Shown piece by piece: positions 1 to 5,788 of a stretch of 6,048 nucleotides of DNA. A model generated the notes under the pieces. It was not told the origin of the DNA. It did no database searches and saw only the letters and a program-made list of their open reading frames with translations. The DNA is from an uncultured Kouleothrix sp. (GTDB lineage: Bacteria > Chloroflexota > Chloroflexia > Chloroflexales > Roseiflexaceae), in assembly GCA_937858455.1 (NCBI GenBank), contig CALLYN010000492.1, positions 1 through 6,048 of the forward strand. Reading direction: 5' to 3'. Position 1 is the stretch's first letter. Each line of letters opens with the position of its first letter. A program made the position numbers and the translations under genes.

Positions 1-73
1 GCGCCAACATCTCAGCACCATCCATGAAAAAGTACCGCTCTGCCGAAGGCAAAAATGCGCACCGCGTCCTTTC

Positions 74-92
74 TGTCTATCACGGATAGATC
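74..92. promoter_or_regulatory. tet-operator-like inverted repeat
   Basis: The bases TCTATC (76-81) and GATAGA (85-90) form a perfect 6-bp inverted repeat around ACG. The 19-mer TGTCTATCACGGATAGATC matches the classical tetO sequence as I remember it (TCCCTATCAGTGATAGAGA) at 13 of 19 positions, including both CTATCA and GATAGA. This is the size and symmetry expected of a TetR-family dimer site. It lies about 120 bases upstream of the cupin start and next to possible -10 elements, so it could control the cupin gene, a divergent gene off the left edge, or both. No TetR-type gene is in the window, and the regulator is inference. Confidence 0.4.
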
Positions 93-94
93 AC

Positions 95-123
95 ACTATA
101 CAGCCGGTTGCTATCTCACACAA
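95..123 (-). promoter_or_regulatory. Candidate divergent sigma70-type promoter
   Basis: Read on the minus strand, TTGTGT (123-118) and TATAGT (100-95) are separated by 17 bases. The -10 matches consensus at 5 of 6 positions and the -35 at only 3. Transcription would start near 88, inside the inverted repeat at 76-90, a classic repression geometry. On the plus strand TATACA (97-102) could serve as a -10 for the cupin gene, but I see no matching -35. Both readings are weak and rest on sequence likeness alone. Confidence 0.25.
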
Positions 124-194
124 GAGGATGGGTCAGGTATTACCGAACAGGCTGGCGGTCTGCGGGAGGGGTGTCCTCTCGAGCCAGCATACGC

Positions 195-207
195 AAGGAG
201 GTGATCC
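195..207 (+). promoter_or_regulatory. Full-length Shine-Dalgarno of the cupin gene
   Basis: AAGGAGGTGATCC is an uninterrupted 13-base complement of the canonical 16S rRNA 3' tail (GGATCACCTCCTT). Its GGAGG core ends 7 bases before the ATG at 209. It decides the start: the in-frame ATG at 128 has GAGG directly abutting it and no proper spacing. Such an extended match predicts strong initiation. Very long pairing can also slow ribosome escape. Confidence 0.85.
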
Positions 208-208
208 G

Positions 209-781
209 ATGGTTACACCAGGTGACGTGCTCGAACATCCCGTGACACGAGAGAAGATCATTATTCGCAAGACGGCACGCGACACTGGCGGTGAGCTGTT
301 TCAAGCGGATCTGTATCTACAGCCGGGGGCTTTCGTCGCCGCCGAGCATATCCACCCGCTCCAGGAGGAGCGCTTCGAGATCATCGCCGGGACGCTGCGC
401 GGCCGCGTGGCGGGCCGAGAGTTCGCCAGCGGCCCAGGAGAGAGCGTCGTGGTTCCCAAGGGCGCGCCGCATGTGTGGTGGAACGCCGGCGATGAGGAGC
501 TGCACTGTCTGGTGGATCTGCGGCCGGCGCTCAGAATCGAGAGCTTCTTCGAGACGTTCTTCGGCCTCGCCCAGGACGGCAAGGTCAGCCCGAAGACCGG
601 CTTGCCGAACCTCTTCCAGATGGCGCTGGTGATGCGCACCTATCGCAACGAGATCATTCTGGCGCGCCCGCCGCGCCTGGTGCAGACGCTGCTCTTTGGC
701 GCATTGGCTCCAATTGGCCAGTTGCTCGGGTACACCGGATCATACCCATACCCCCGGGCCCGGCAGACGCGCGCTCGATAA
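209..781 (+). CDS. Single-domain cupin protein
   Basis: This encodes a 190-aa protein with one cupin beta-barrel. Cupin motif 1 is seen at residues 40-61, with H47 and H49 (HIH), E53/E54 and G61. Motif 2 is an exact G(X)5PXG(X)2H(X)3N at residues 77-92, with P83, G85, H88 and N92. H47, H49, a glutamate and H88 are the usual metal ligands, so a mononuclear metal site is likely. The C-terminal hundred residues are mostly helical in character and moderately hydrophobic at 158-175, but no clear membrane helix or signal peptide is present. Single-domain cupins include dioxygenases, isomerases and sugar- or small-molecule-binding proteins, and the sequence does not tell which. The start at 209 is chosen for its exceptional ribosome binding site; a longer reading from 128 would add 27 uncharacteristic residues. 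The gene is the only plus-strand gene and is convergent with the minus-strand operon. A possible operator lies upstream. Confidence 0.88.
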   Translation: MVTPGDVLEHPVTREKIIIRKTARDTGGELFQADLYLQPGAFVAAEHIHPLQEERFEIIAGTLRGRVAGREFASGPGESVVVPKGAPHVWWNAGDEELHCLVDLRPALRIESFFETFFGLAQDGKVSPKTGLPNLFQMALVMRTYRNEIILARPPRLVQTLLFGALAPIGQLLGYTGSYPYPRARQTRAR

Positions 782-916
782 ACGGAGGCGATGCTGCGGC
801 AGTATGATCGATCGCCTACTTGCCGCCTGTGCTGATCGGCGTCTTGCTCGTGCTCCGCAGATAAACGCACTGCACCGCGTACTGGCATTGACGCAATCTA
901 TCCGCCTTCTGAGGTA
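782..916. other. Convergent intergenic gap, no clear terminator
   Basis: These 135 bases separate the ends of the cupin gene and the leftmost minus-strand gene. Several short inverted repeats occur (GGCGAT...ATCGCC and GCGGCA...TGCCGC, interleaved near 787-825; GCCTT...AAGGC at 904-927). They have long loops and no following T-run on either strand, so no intrinsic terminator is supported. A short plus-strand frame ending at TAA 862-864 reads LPPVLIGVLLVLRR, membrane-like, but it has no start or upstream continuation and is probably chance. Confidence 0.4.
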
Positions 917-1309
917 TTACGTAAGGCTGTTCCACCGCTGCACGATCAGGAGCGTGCGTACAAGGGCGAAGATCGGCCCGAACGGGAGCGCGAAGCCCCA
1001 CCAGTACACCGCGCCTGCCGGCAGGAGGAGCAGGGCCAGGATGGCGCCGCGCCGCATGCCGCGCCAGACCAGCCTGCCCGCCAGGCATTCCAGCAGGCAT
1101 ACCACAAGGAAACCCACCAGCAGCGGCACAGTTGTCGGCAGGCCGTAGCGCTCGAATGGGCCGCGACCATACGCCGGAAATCCCATGACGTATGGGATAT
1201 CGCGGCCGGTGAGCAGGTTGGCAATCGCCTGGATGCACGGCAGGCCAAAGCCTGCTCCGCTGAGCCACAGCAGCAGCGCGGCGAGCCGGAATTGCAGCGA
1301 GACGCGCAT
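917..1309 (-). CDS. Small four-helix membrane protein, paralogue of the 4280-4669 gene
   Basis: This encodes a 130-aa hydrophobic protein with about four membrane segments (residues roughly 8-30, 57-78, 86-106 and 109-125). I cannot name its family. Its sequence aligns almost gaplessly, offset by one residue, with the 129-aa protein at 4280-4669: SLQ near the start, GPFERYG at 50-56, GAIL at 88-91, and GFALPFG at 105-111 before the last helix. The ATG at 1309 is chosen because GGAGG lies 7 bases upstream and because the length then equals that of the paralogue. A GTG at 1399 in the same frame would overlap the regulator's stop (GTGA) and add 30 arginine- and proline-rich residues. It lacks a good ribosome site but might provide coupling. 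The gene is last in the apparent operon, 86 bases after the response regulator. A role with the two-component system is inferred from position and paralogy only. Confidence 0.8.
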   Translation of the reverse strand: MRVSLQFRLAALLLWLSGAGFGLPCIQAIANLLTGRDIPYVMGFPAYGRGPFERYGLPTTVPLLVGFLVVCLLECLAGRLVWRGMRRGAILALLLLPAGAVYWWGFALPFGPIFALVRTLLIVQRWNSLT

Positions 1310-1316
1310 CATACGA

Positions 1317-1321
1317 CCTCC
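1317..1321 (-). promoter_or_regulatory. Ribosome binding site deciding the 1309 start
   Basis: GGAGG on the minus strand sits 4 bases before a first ATG (1312) and 7 bases before the second (1309). The 7-base spacing and the length of the paralogue favour 1309. It argues against the GTG at 1399 as the main start. Confidence 0.65.
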
Positions 1322-1395
1322 GAAGGGTGCGGCGCAGCGGCGGTGGCGCTCCCAGCACCACGGCTTCTCCATCGCGAACGAGCTAGGCCGCGCCG

Positions 1396-2073
1396 TCACC
1401 GTGGCGCCCCGCCGCCCAGCCCGGCATCCCGCGCGCGAATAATCGCCTGGGCGCGGTCGGCCACCTGGAGCTTGCTGAAGATCTCGGTGATGTAGTTGCG
1501 CACGGTCTTCGGGCTGATCACCAGCCGCTCGGCGATCGCGCTGTTCGTCAGCCCGCCGGCGATCAGTTCAAGCACCTCGCGCTCCCGCTCGGTCAATGCC
1601 GCGAAAGCCAGATCGTGGCTCACCTGCGCCGTCTCGTACGGCGCAGCCGGCTGCGCGGCGAAGTAGTGCAGCATCCGCTCGGCGATGCTGGGGCTGAAGA
1701 TCGCCTCACCATCGGCAACGGCGCGGATGGCGCGCAACACCTCGGCCGGCTCGGTGCCCTTGACGACATAGCCGCGGGCGCCGGCGCGCAGCGCCGCGAA
1801 GACCGAGTCATCTTCGAGCATCGTCACCATCAGCACGCGCACCTCCGGCTGGGCAGCGCAGATCCGGCGCGCCGCCTCGATGCCGCCGATCCCCGGCATA
1901 GCGATGTCCATCAGCACCACATCGGGCCTGGCTTCCGCCGCGAGGGCGATCGCCGCCTCCCCGGTCGTCGCGTCGCCGACCACCTCGGTGTCGGGCATCG
2001 CATTGAGTAGTGCGCGCAGCCCGAAGCGAAACACCGGGTGGTCATCGGCGATCAGAATGCGGATCGGTGTCAT
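1396..2073 (-). CDS. NarL/LuxR-type response regulator
   Basis: This encodes a 225-aa DNA-binding response regulator. The receiver domain spans roughly residues 4-120, with the acidic pair D10/D11, the phospho-acceptor D56 in VVLMDIAMPG, the switch threonine T84 and the conserved K105. A linker of about 35 residues leads to a C-terminal LuxR/GerE helix-turn-helix at about 158-215. It starts with the typical LTEREREVLELIAGGLTNSAIA and carries the recognition region SPKTVRNYITEIFSKL. All catalytic positions are intact and the length is usual for the family. Its ATG overlaps the kinase stop by 4 bases (ATGA), with AAGGAG 5 bases upstream. The pair is therefore almost certainly co-translated and cognate. 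Phosphotransfer from the kinase to D56 should promote dimerisation and control of target promoters. The targets are not identifiable here; autoregulation of the operon would be common for the family. Confidence 0.96.
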   Translation of the reverse strand: MTPIRILIADDHPVFRFGLRALLNAMPDTEVVGDATTGEAAIALAAEARPDVVLMDIAMPGIGGIEAARRICAAQPEVRVLMVTMLEDDSVFAALRAGARGYVVKGTEPAEVLRAIRAVADGEAIFSPSIAERMLHYFAAQPAAPYETAQVSHDLAFAALTEREREVLELIAGGLTNSAIAERLVISPKTVRNYITEIFSKLQVADRAQAIIRARDAGLGGGAPR

Positions 2074-4211
2074 TGGTGCTCCTTCGTCAGCGGCAACCAG
2101 ACGCGCACGTGCGTTCCTTCGCCTGCCGTCGATTCGATCCTCAGTGTCCCGCCTAGCTCGGTGGTTCGCTCGCGGATCGAGGTAAGCCCAACGCCGCTTC
2201 GCCGCGTCGCCGGCAGGCCACGGCCATCGTCCTGGATCTCGACCGAGAAACCATGATCGATGCGCAAGCGGACGACACAGCGCTGCGCATTCGCGTGGTG
2301 CACGACATTGGTGATGGCCTCCTGCACGATGCGGTAGGCCGCGACCTCGACCGCAGCCGGGAGCGTCGGCAGCCGCTCCGGCGTATCGATGATGATCTGC
2401 AGACCGGCTTGCTGATACGCCGCCGCCTGCTCGCGCAGCGCCAGCAGCAGCCCCAGGTCGTCGAGGGCCGGCGGGCGCAAGTCGTAGACGATCCGCCGGA
2501 TGTCGGCGATTGCGGCCTGCGCGTGGTTGGTCAGCTCGCCGAGCAGCTGATCGGCCGCCTGCGGGTCGCGGCGGAGCAGCTCGCGCGCCGCCGCGATGGT
2601 CAGCGTCAAGCTCGCCAGCTGCGGGCCAAGCCCGTCGTGCAGGTCGCGCCGCAGGCGGCGGCGCTCCTCCTCGCGCGCCGCGACGAGCTGCTCGCGCGAG
2701 CGCTGGAGGTCGGCCGTGAGTCGGATGGCGTGGAGGGCGGCCCCGGCCTGCAGGGCGATATCTTCCAGCAGCTGGCGCTCCGCCGCTGTGAAGGCCTCGC
2801 CGGGCGCACGGGGCGCGACCAGCAGCTGCCCGATCCCCTCTGCCTGGTAGACCAGCGGCAGCGCCATCGGATCGCCGGCCGGCTCCCCGGCGGATGCCAC
2901 CACCTCCAGCCGCTCGCCGCGCTGGACGGCGAGCGCAACATATGGCAGCTTCAGCGCCTGCGCCACCGTCGCAGCGATGCCAGGGAGCACCGTATCAGGT
3001 GCGAGGGTGGTCTTCAGTTGCTGGCTCAGGCGCGAGAGCACCACGTACGGGTCATCCCGCTCGCCGTACATCAGCTGGTTTACGCGCCGCTGCAGACTCG
3101 CCCGCAGCGGCTGGGCCAGCAGCGCCGCGAGCCCGGTGGCCAGCAGCGCGAGGGCGAGGTTACCGCTCGACTGGAAGAGCGTGCCGAGCCCGCCGACCAC
3201 CAGCACGTACAGCCCGATGACCCCGGCGCTGAGCGAGCCATAGACCAGCGTCCGGTTGATGACCAGATCGATATCGTACAGCCGGTAGCGCAGGATGGCG
3301 ATGCCGACGCAGGCCAGCAGCACGAACCAGGGGATCACCAGCAGCACCGTCTCGCTGAAGTTGAGGAACAGCACCCGAGCCAGGGTCGGCTCGCGCAGCG
3401 CAGGGACAAGCAGCGGCAGCGCGCCGTAGAGCAGAAAGCCCAGCGCGACGACGCCGAAGCCGAACAGCACCCAGCGGGCCTGCAGCCGCTCGTCATGGCT
3501 GGAGATCCGGCGGTAGCGATAGGCCTGGGCGGCCAGCCCGACGCCCATCGACACGGGGATCAGCACCGCAAACCAGAGCGCTGAGGCACCAGTGAAGTCC
3601 CCGACCGTGAAGGGCGTGAACGGCCCGACCACGATCCAGAGAATCCAGGTGATTGCCAGGATGCGCGTCCAGCGCGGGACGAAGCGGCCATCCGGGAACA
3701 GGTAGGTGAAGATCGGGAAGCAGCCGATGGCCGTGCCCTGCAGCAACCGAACCGGCGTCTGCCAGGCGGGATAGTCGCGCAGCAGCGGGTCGAGCAGCGG
3801 GTTGCCGGTCACGCCGAGCAGCACCATCCAGAGCGAGACGAGCAGGGCGACCCGGTCATCCGATCGGCGCCAGAAGAGCAGCGCCCCGGCGACGAGAAAG
3901 ACCAGCGCAAACACGGCGATCAGGCCGGTCTGGTAGGCAGCGTAGGCATCGAGCGATACGCCCCATTGCTGGAGTAGCACGATATCGGCGGGGGCAAGCT
4001 GCCCCGGCACGGCCGCCTCGGGTGTGCGAACAACGCGCACCGCCTGAAAGAAGACTGGCAGGGCGACGGCCAGGACGACGATGGCGAGCCCGGCCAGGCT
4101 TACCCACCCGATGCGGGCCGCGAGCAACCAGCGACCGAGCAGGCGGCGAGCGCCCTGATCCGGTCGGTCTGCCCAGGCCGCCAGGTTCGATGTCGTCGGT
4201 TGCGGTGTCAT
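2070..4211 (-). CDS. Polytopic sensor histidine kinase, NarX/DegS-type catalytic core
   Basis: This encodes a 713-aa membrane sensor kinase, partner of the regulator at 1396-2073. The N-terminal half (residues about 35-370) holds roughly ten membrane segments with only short loops. It is followed by a basic juxtamembrane stretch (LQRRVNQLMYGERDDPY, 373-389). A GAF-like domain covers about 400-498. The HisKA_3 dimerisation helix has its H-box in EEERRRLRRDLHDGLGPQL with phospho-acceptor H525. The GHKL ATPase domain shows the N-box around N635 (QEAITNVVHHAN), the G1 box DDGRG at 661-665, the G2 box GVGL at 673-676, and GEGTH at 697-701. All key catalytic residues are present. With no large extracellular domain, the signal is probably membrane-borne, a small ligand, or sensed by the GAF domain. 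The ATG at 4211 begins MTPQPTTSN. Its ribosome site is weak (GAG about 8 bases upstream). A frame-open TTG at 4292 would overlap the previous gene and seems unlikely. Confidence 0.93.
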   Translation of the reverse strand: MTPQPTTSNLAAWADRPDQGARRLLGRWLLAARIGWVSLAGLAIVVLAVALPVFFQAVRVVRTPEAAVPGQLAPADIVLLQQWGVSLDAYAAYQTGLIAVFALVFLVAGALLFWRRSDDRVALLVSLWMVLLGVTGNPLLDPLLRDYPAWQTPVRLLQGTAIGCFPIFTYLFPDGRFVPRWTRILAITWILWIVVGPFTPFTVGDFTGASALWFAVLIPVSMGVGLAAQAYRYRRISSHDERLQARWVLFGFGVVALGFLLYGALPLLVPALREPTLARVLFLNFSETVLLVIPWFVLLACVGIAILRYRLYDIDLVINRTLVYGSLSAGVIGLYVLVVGGLGTLFQSSGNLALALLATGLAALLAQPLRASLQRRVNQLMYGERDDPYVVLSRLSQQLKTTLAPDTVLPGIAATVAQALKLPYVALAVQRGERLEVVASAGEPAGDPMALPLVYQAEGIGQLLVAPRAPGEAFTAAERQLLEDIALQAGAALHAIRLTADLQRSREQLVAAREEERRRLRRDLHDGLGPQLASLTLTIAAARELLRRDPQAADQLLGELTNHAQAAIADIRRIVYDLRPPALDDLGLLLALREQAAAYQQAGLQIIIDTPERLPTLPAAVEVAAYRIVQEAITNVVHHANAQRCVVRLRIDHGFSVEIQDDGRGLPATRRSGVGLTSIRERTTELGGTLRIESTAGEGTHVRVWLPLTKEHQ
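2079..2084 (-). promoter_or_regulatory. Ribosome binding site inside the kinase gene end
   Basis: AAGGAG, read on the minus strand, ends 5 bases before the regulator ATG at 2073 and lies within the last codons of the kinase. With the ATGA overlap it supports both the regulator start and translational coupling of kinase and regulator. Confidence 0.8.
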
Positions 4212-4279
4212 CGCCGGCTCGCTTCGTTCATCGCTCGCATGCGTCACACGCCATGCGTTACGTCCTTTGCCAACCTTCG

Positions 4280-4669
4280 CTACTTGAAGCAACTCCAGGC
4301 CAACACGATCAGGATGGCTTGCGGGATGCCGAGAAGCAGCCCATAAGGAAGCGCGAAACCGTACCAGAAGATGGTGCTCACTCCCAGCAGAATGAGCTGG
4401 AGGATAGCGCCGTCTAGGCGTAAACTCCAGAGCCAGTGGGTGGTGAGGAACTTCAGCGCGCTGATGGCAACGAAGATGAGCCCGGCGACGATGAACGCTT
4501 CCATACCGAGTGCCTCGAACGGGCCGCTCAGCGCCTTGATGCCGCCGGCAATCGTGGGCAAGCTTTTGTGGGTGAGAGCATATTGGAGCGTCGGCAAGAC
4601 GCCGATGGTTGAAATCAGAGCCTCAATGACGACAAGCGTGACCAGAGCCTTGAGTTGTAGCGAGCGCAT
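4280..4669 (-). CDS. Small four-helix membrane protein, paralogue of the 917-1309 gene
   Basis: This encodes a 129-aa hydrophobic protein with about four membrane segments (roughly residues 8-30, 55-73, 85-101 and 108-126). It has no family I recognise. Shared motifs with the 130-aa protein at the other end of the operon are SLQ (3-5), GPFEALG (49-55), GAIL (87-90) and GFALPYG (104-110). Each falls within one residue of its counterpart, and a hand count gives about 35 identities over about 125 gapless positions. The start is supported by GGAG 7 bases upstream of the ATG. The gene is the first of the apparent operon, 68 bases ahead of the kinase start, and follows a TATAAT-like box. The motif GFALP[FY]G lies at the entry to the last helix and may be functionally important. 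The role is unknown; association with the polytopic kinase is inferred from gene order. Confidence 0.83.
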   Translation of the reverse strand: MRSLQLKALVTLVVIEALISTIGVLPTLQYALTHKSLPTIAGGIKALSGPFEALGMEAFIVAGLIFVAISALKFLTTHWLWSLRLDGAILQLILLGVSTIFWYGFALPYGLLLGIPQAILIVLAWSCFK

Positions 4670-4727
4670 GGCGTGTCTCCGGTTTCCGGCGGCCTAACAG
4701 GCTGCTCAACCACAGGCGGTGACGTCT

Positions 4728-4733
4728 ATTATA
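4728..4733 (-). promoter_or_regulatory. TATAAT-like -10 box before the two-component operon
   Basis: Read on the minus strand, TATAAT is a perfect match to the sigma70 -10 consensus in an otherwise GC-rich neighbourhood, about 60 bases upstream of the ATG at 4669. The expected -35 position (about 4751-4756) reads GGGCCG, which is not a match, and no TG extension is correctly spaced. It may therefore be a weak, activator-dependent promoter or chance. If used, transcription would start near 4721, giving a leader of about 50 bases. Confidence 0.4.
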
Positions 4734-4789
4734 CAACCGCTACCAGTGTACGGCCCGCTGCCGGATGCCACCGGCTCCGCCGCATCGTG

Positions 4790-5578
4790 CTATGGCTCGA
4801 CGATCAGCGTGCCGACCATGCCGGCCTCGGCGTGGCCGGGAATACGGCAGTAGAAGGTGTAGCTGCCGGGTGTTGTCGCCGTAAAGATCGCCAGCGCCGG
4901 TGTGCCGGTCGGTAGCGACACGTGGACATCGAAGGCGTCGATGTCGAACGAGTGAACCATGGTGTCGGTGTTCTCCAGCCGCAGCGCAATCGTCTCGCCG
5001 ACCCTGGCGCGCAGATCGGCCTGGTCGAAGGTGTTGCGCCCGGCGACCAGCGCCGGCAGCCGCGCCAGCGCCTCGGCGCTCACGCCGGCGTTCGGCGTGG
5101 GAATAGTCGCCACCAGGCTCGCGCCGAGCACAAAGGTCGCTGTGCCGAACAGGAAGCCCCTGAGCCAGCCGGGCGTATGCCCGGCAGCGACGGCCGGCGC
5201 GCCAGCGCGGATCGCGGCGAGGCTCGCTACGACTGCGACAAGCAGCAGGGCCAGGCCGGTGAGATCTCCGATAAACGTGCCGGTCTCGGCCGGGTGGGTC
5301 AGGTCGTACCAGTAGGGCTCCAGGCCCGGAATGACCGATAGCACCGCCCAGAGCACCACGAGGTGCGGCGCCCAGCGCCAGCGCGTGGCGCACACCCCGG
5401 CGATGATGAGCGTCAGCACCAGGATGATCGCTAGCTCGGGGATGAGCGTACGCAGGACGAGCGCCTGCAGCACGGTGAAGGCGACCACGTTGCCGACCAG
5501 CCCGGTGACGATGACCGCGCGCAGCGCGGGTAGCCGCGTTCCTTGACGCGCTTGGTCGGCGGTGAGCGATGTATCCAT
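4790..5578 (-). CDS. Membrane-anchored cupredoxin (type 1 copper) protein
   Basis: This encodes a 262-aa protein in two parts. Residues about 18-160 carry five likely membrane segments (about 20-40, 46-63, 70-86, 104-125 and 141-160). Residues about 161-262 form a cupredoxin domain. The type 1 copper ligands are all visible: H209 in TMVHSFDID, and C244, H249 and M254 in YCRIPGHAEAGM (C-X4-H-X4-M). Such domains carry single electrons or bind copper, as in auracyanin, plastocyanin or halocyanin. This one would sit at the outer face of the membrane, since the odd helix number places it opposite the N-terminus. The start ATG has GGGGGAG 6 bases upstream. The gene begins 15 bases after the preceding membrane-protein ORF, so the two are likely co-transcribed. 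Electron carrier, copper sensor or copper handling are all possible; nothing in the window identifies its redox partner. The membrane part is not one I recognise. Confidence 0.88.
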   Translation of the reverse strand: MDTSLTADQARQGTRLPALRAVIVTGLVGNVVAFTVLQALVLRTLIPELAIILVLTLIIAGVCATRWRWAPHLVVLWAVLSVIPGLEPYWYDLTHPAETGTFIGDLTGLALLLVAVVASLAAIRAGAPAVAAGHTPGWLRGFLFGTATFVLGASLVATIPTPNAGVSAEALARLPALVAGRNTFDQADLRARVGETIALRLENTDTMVHSFDIDAFDVHVSLPTGTPALAIFTATTPGSYTFYCRIPGHAEAGMVGTLIVEP

Positions 5579-5593
5579 AGGGTGCTCCCCCGG

Positions 5594-5788
5594 CTACTGC
5601 CGGCGATCGTTCGTCGTTCCGGTCTGCGGTGCGGGCAAGTGGGGTATGGCGCAGGCCCAGGCCAGCAGGCTGGAGAAGGCCAGGAAGGTCAGCGCCACGT
5701 AGGCGCCCGACGGCGCCGTCGCGGCCTGACGCGGCTCGGCGGCGGCGAGGAAGGCGCCGCCGACCGTCGCGGCGATCAGCGCCGCCAT
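5594..5788 (-). CDS. Membrane protein, downstream part of a possibly frameshifted gene
   Basis: This 64-residue ORF starts at an ATG that overlaps the stop of the upstream frame (TGATG) and ends 15 bases before the cupredoxin gene. It holds one and a half membrane segments: residues 1-17 (MAALIAATVGGAFLAAA) and about 29-48. The frame stays open and coding-like upstream of the ATG. The preceding in-frame residues GPRWAILLAHIL complete a full first helix, and no ribosome binding site precedes the ATG. This suggests the ORF is really the C-terminal part of the gene covering 5788-6048, joined across a one-base shift near 5821-5830. The alternative is a separate small gene translated by stop/start coupling. 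No family is recognised. Confidence 0.55.
   Translation of the reverse strand: MAALIAATVGGAFLAAAEPRQAATAPSGAYVALTFLAFSSLLAWACAIPHLPAPQTGTTNDRRQ

Larger units (their letters stand above)
1..127. other. Left-end stretch with no assignable gene
   Basis: No gene can be called with confidence here. On the plus strand a frame open from the window edge ends at TAG 87-89 and would give a short basic tail (it contains MKKYRSAEGKNAHRVLSVYHG in two overlapping pieces, not recognised). On the minus strand an ATG at 25-23 opens a frame beginning MDGAEMLA that runs off the edge. It could be the start of a divergent gene, but no good ribosome binding site precedes it. The stretch is visibly richer in A and T than the rest of the window, as expected of a promoter region. 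Which of these readings is real cannot be decided from the bases shown. Confidence 0.3.

Noticed and set aside
128..208. An upstream in-frame ATG extending the cupin by 27 residues
   Set aside because: It has no properly spaced ribosome site, and the extension does not resemble cupin N-termini. The start at 209 has an exceptional Shine-Dalgarno.
1180..1198. A 7-bp-arm inverted repeat, ATCCCAT-GACGT-ATGGGAT
   Set aside because: It lies in the middle of the coding region of the 130-aa membrane protein, encoding conserved-looking residues. No second copy was noticed, so it is probably coincidental.
816..1361. A 181-codon minus-strand ORF overlapping the 130-aa membrane protein
   Set aside because: It is an arginine- and proline-rich shadow frame. 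The overlapping frame has regular membrane helices and a paralogue in the same window.
2253..3584. A 443-codon plus-strand ORF opposite the kinase
   Set aside because: It lies entirely antisense to a kinase with all catalytic motifs. Its product is rich in R, Q, D and H with no domain, as expected for a shadow frame in GC-rich DNA.
4238..4255. A small imperfect hairpin between the 129-aa protein gene and the kinase
   Set aside because: The stem is short and bulged, with no T-run. It does not support a terminator or a structured RNA element.
4755..4789. A possible terminator after the cupredoxin gene (GCCGG-N6-CCGGC)
   Set aside because: The stem is only 5 bp and no T-run follows, so an intrinsic terminator is not supported. 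Read-through into the two-component operon remains possible.
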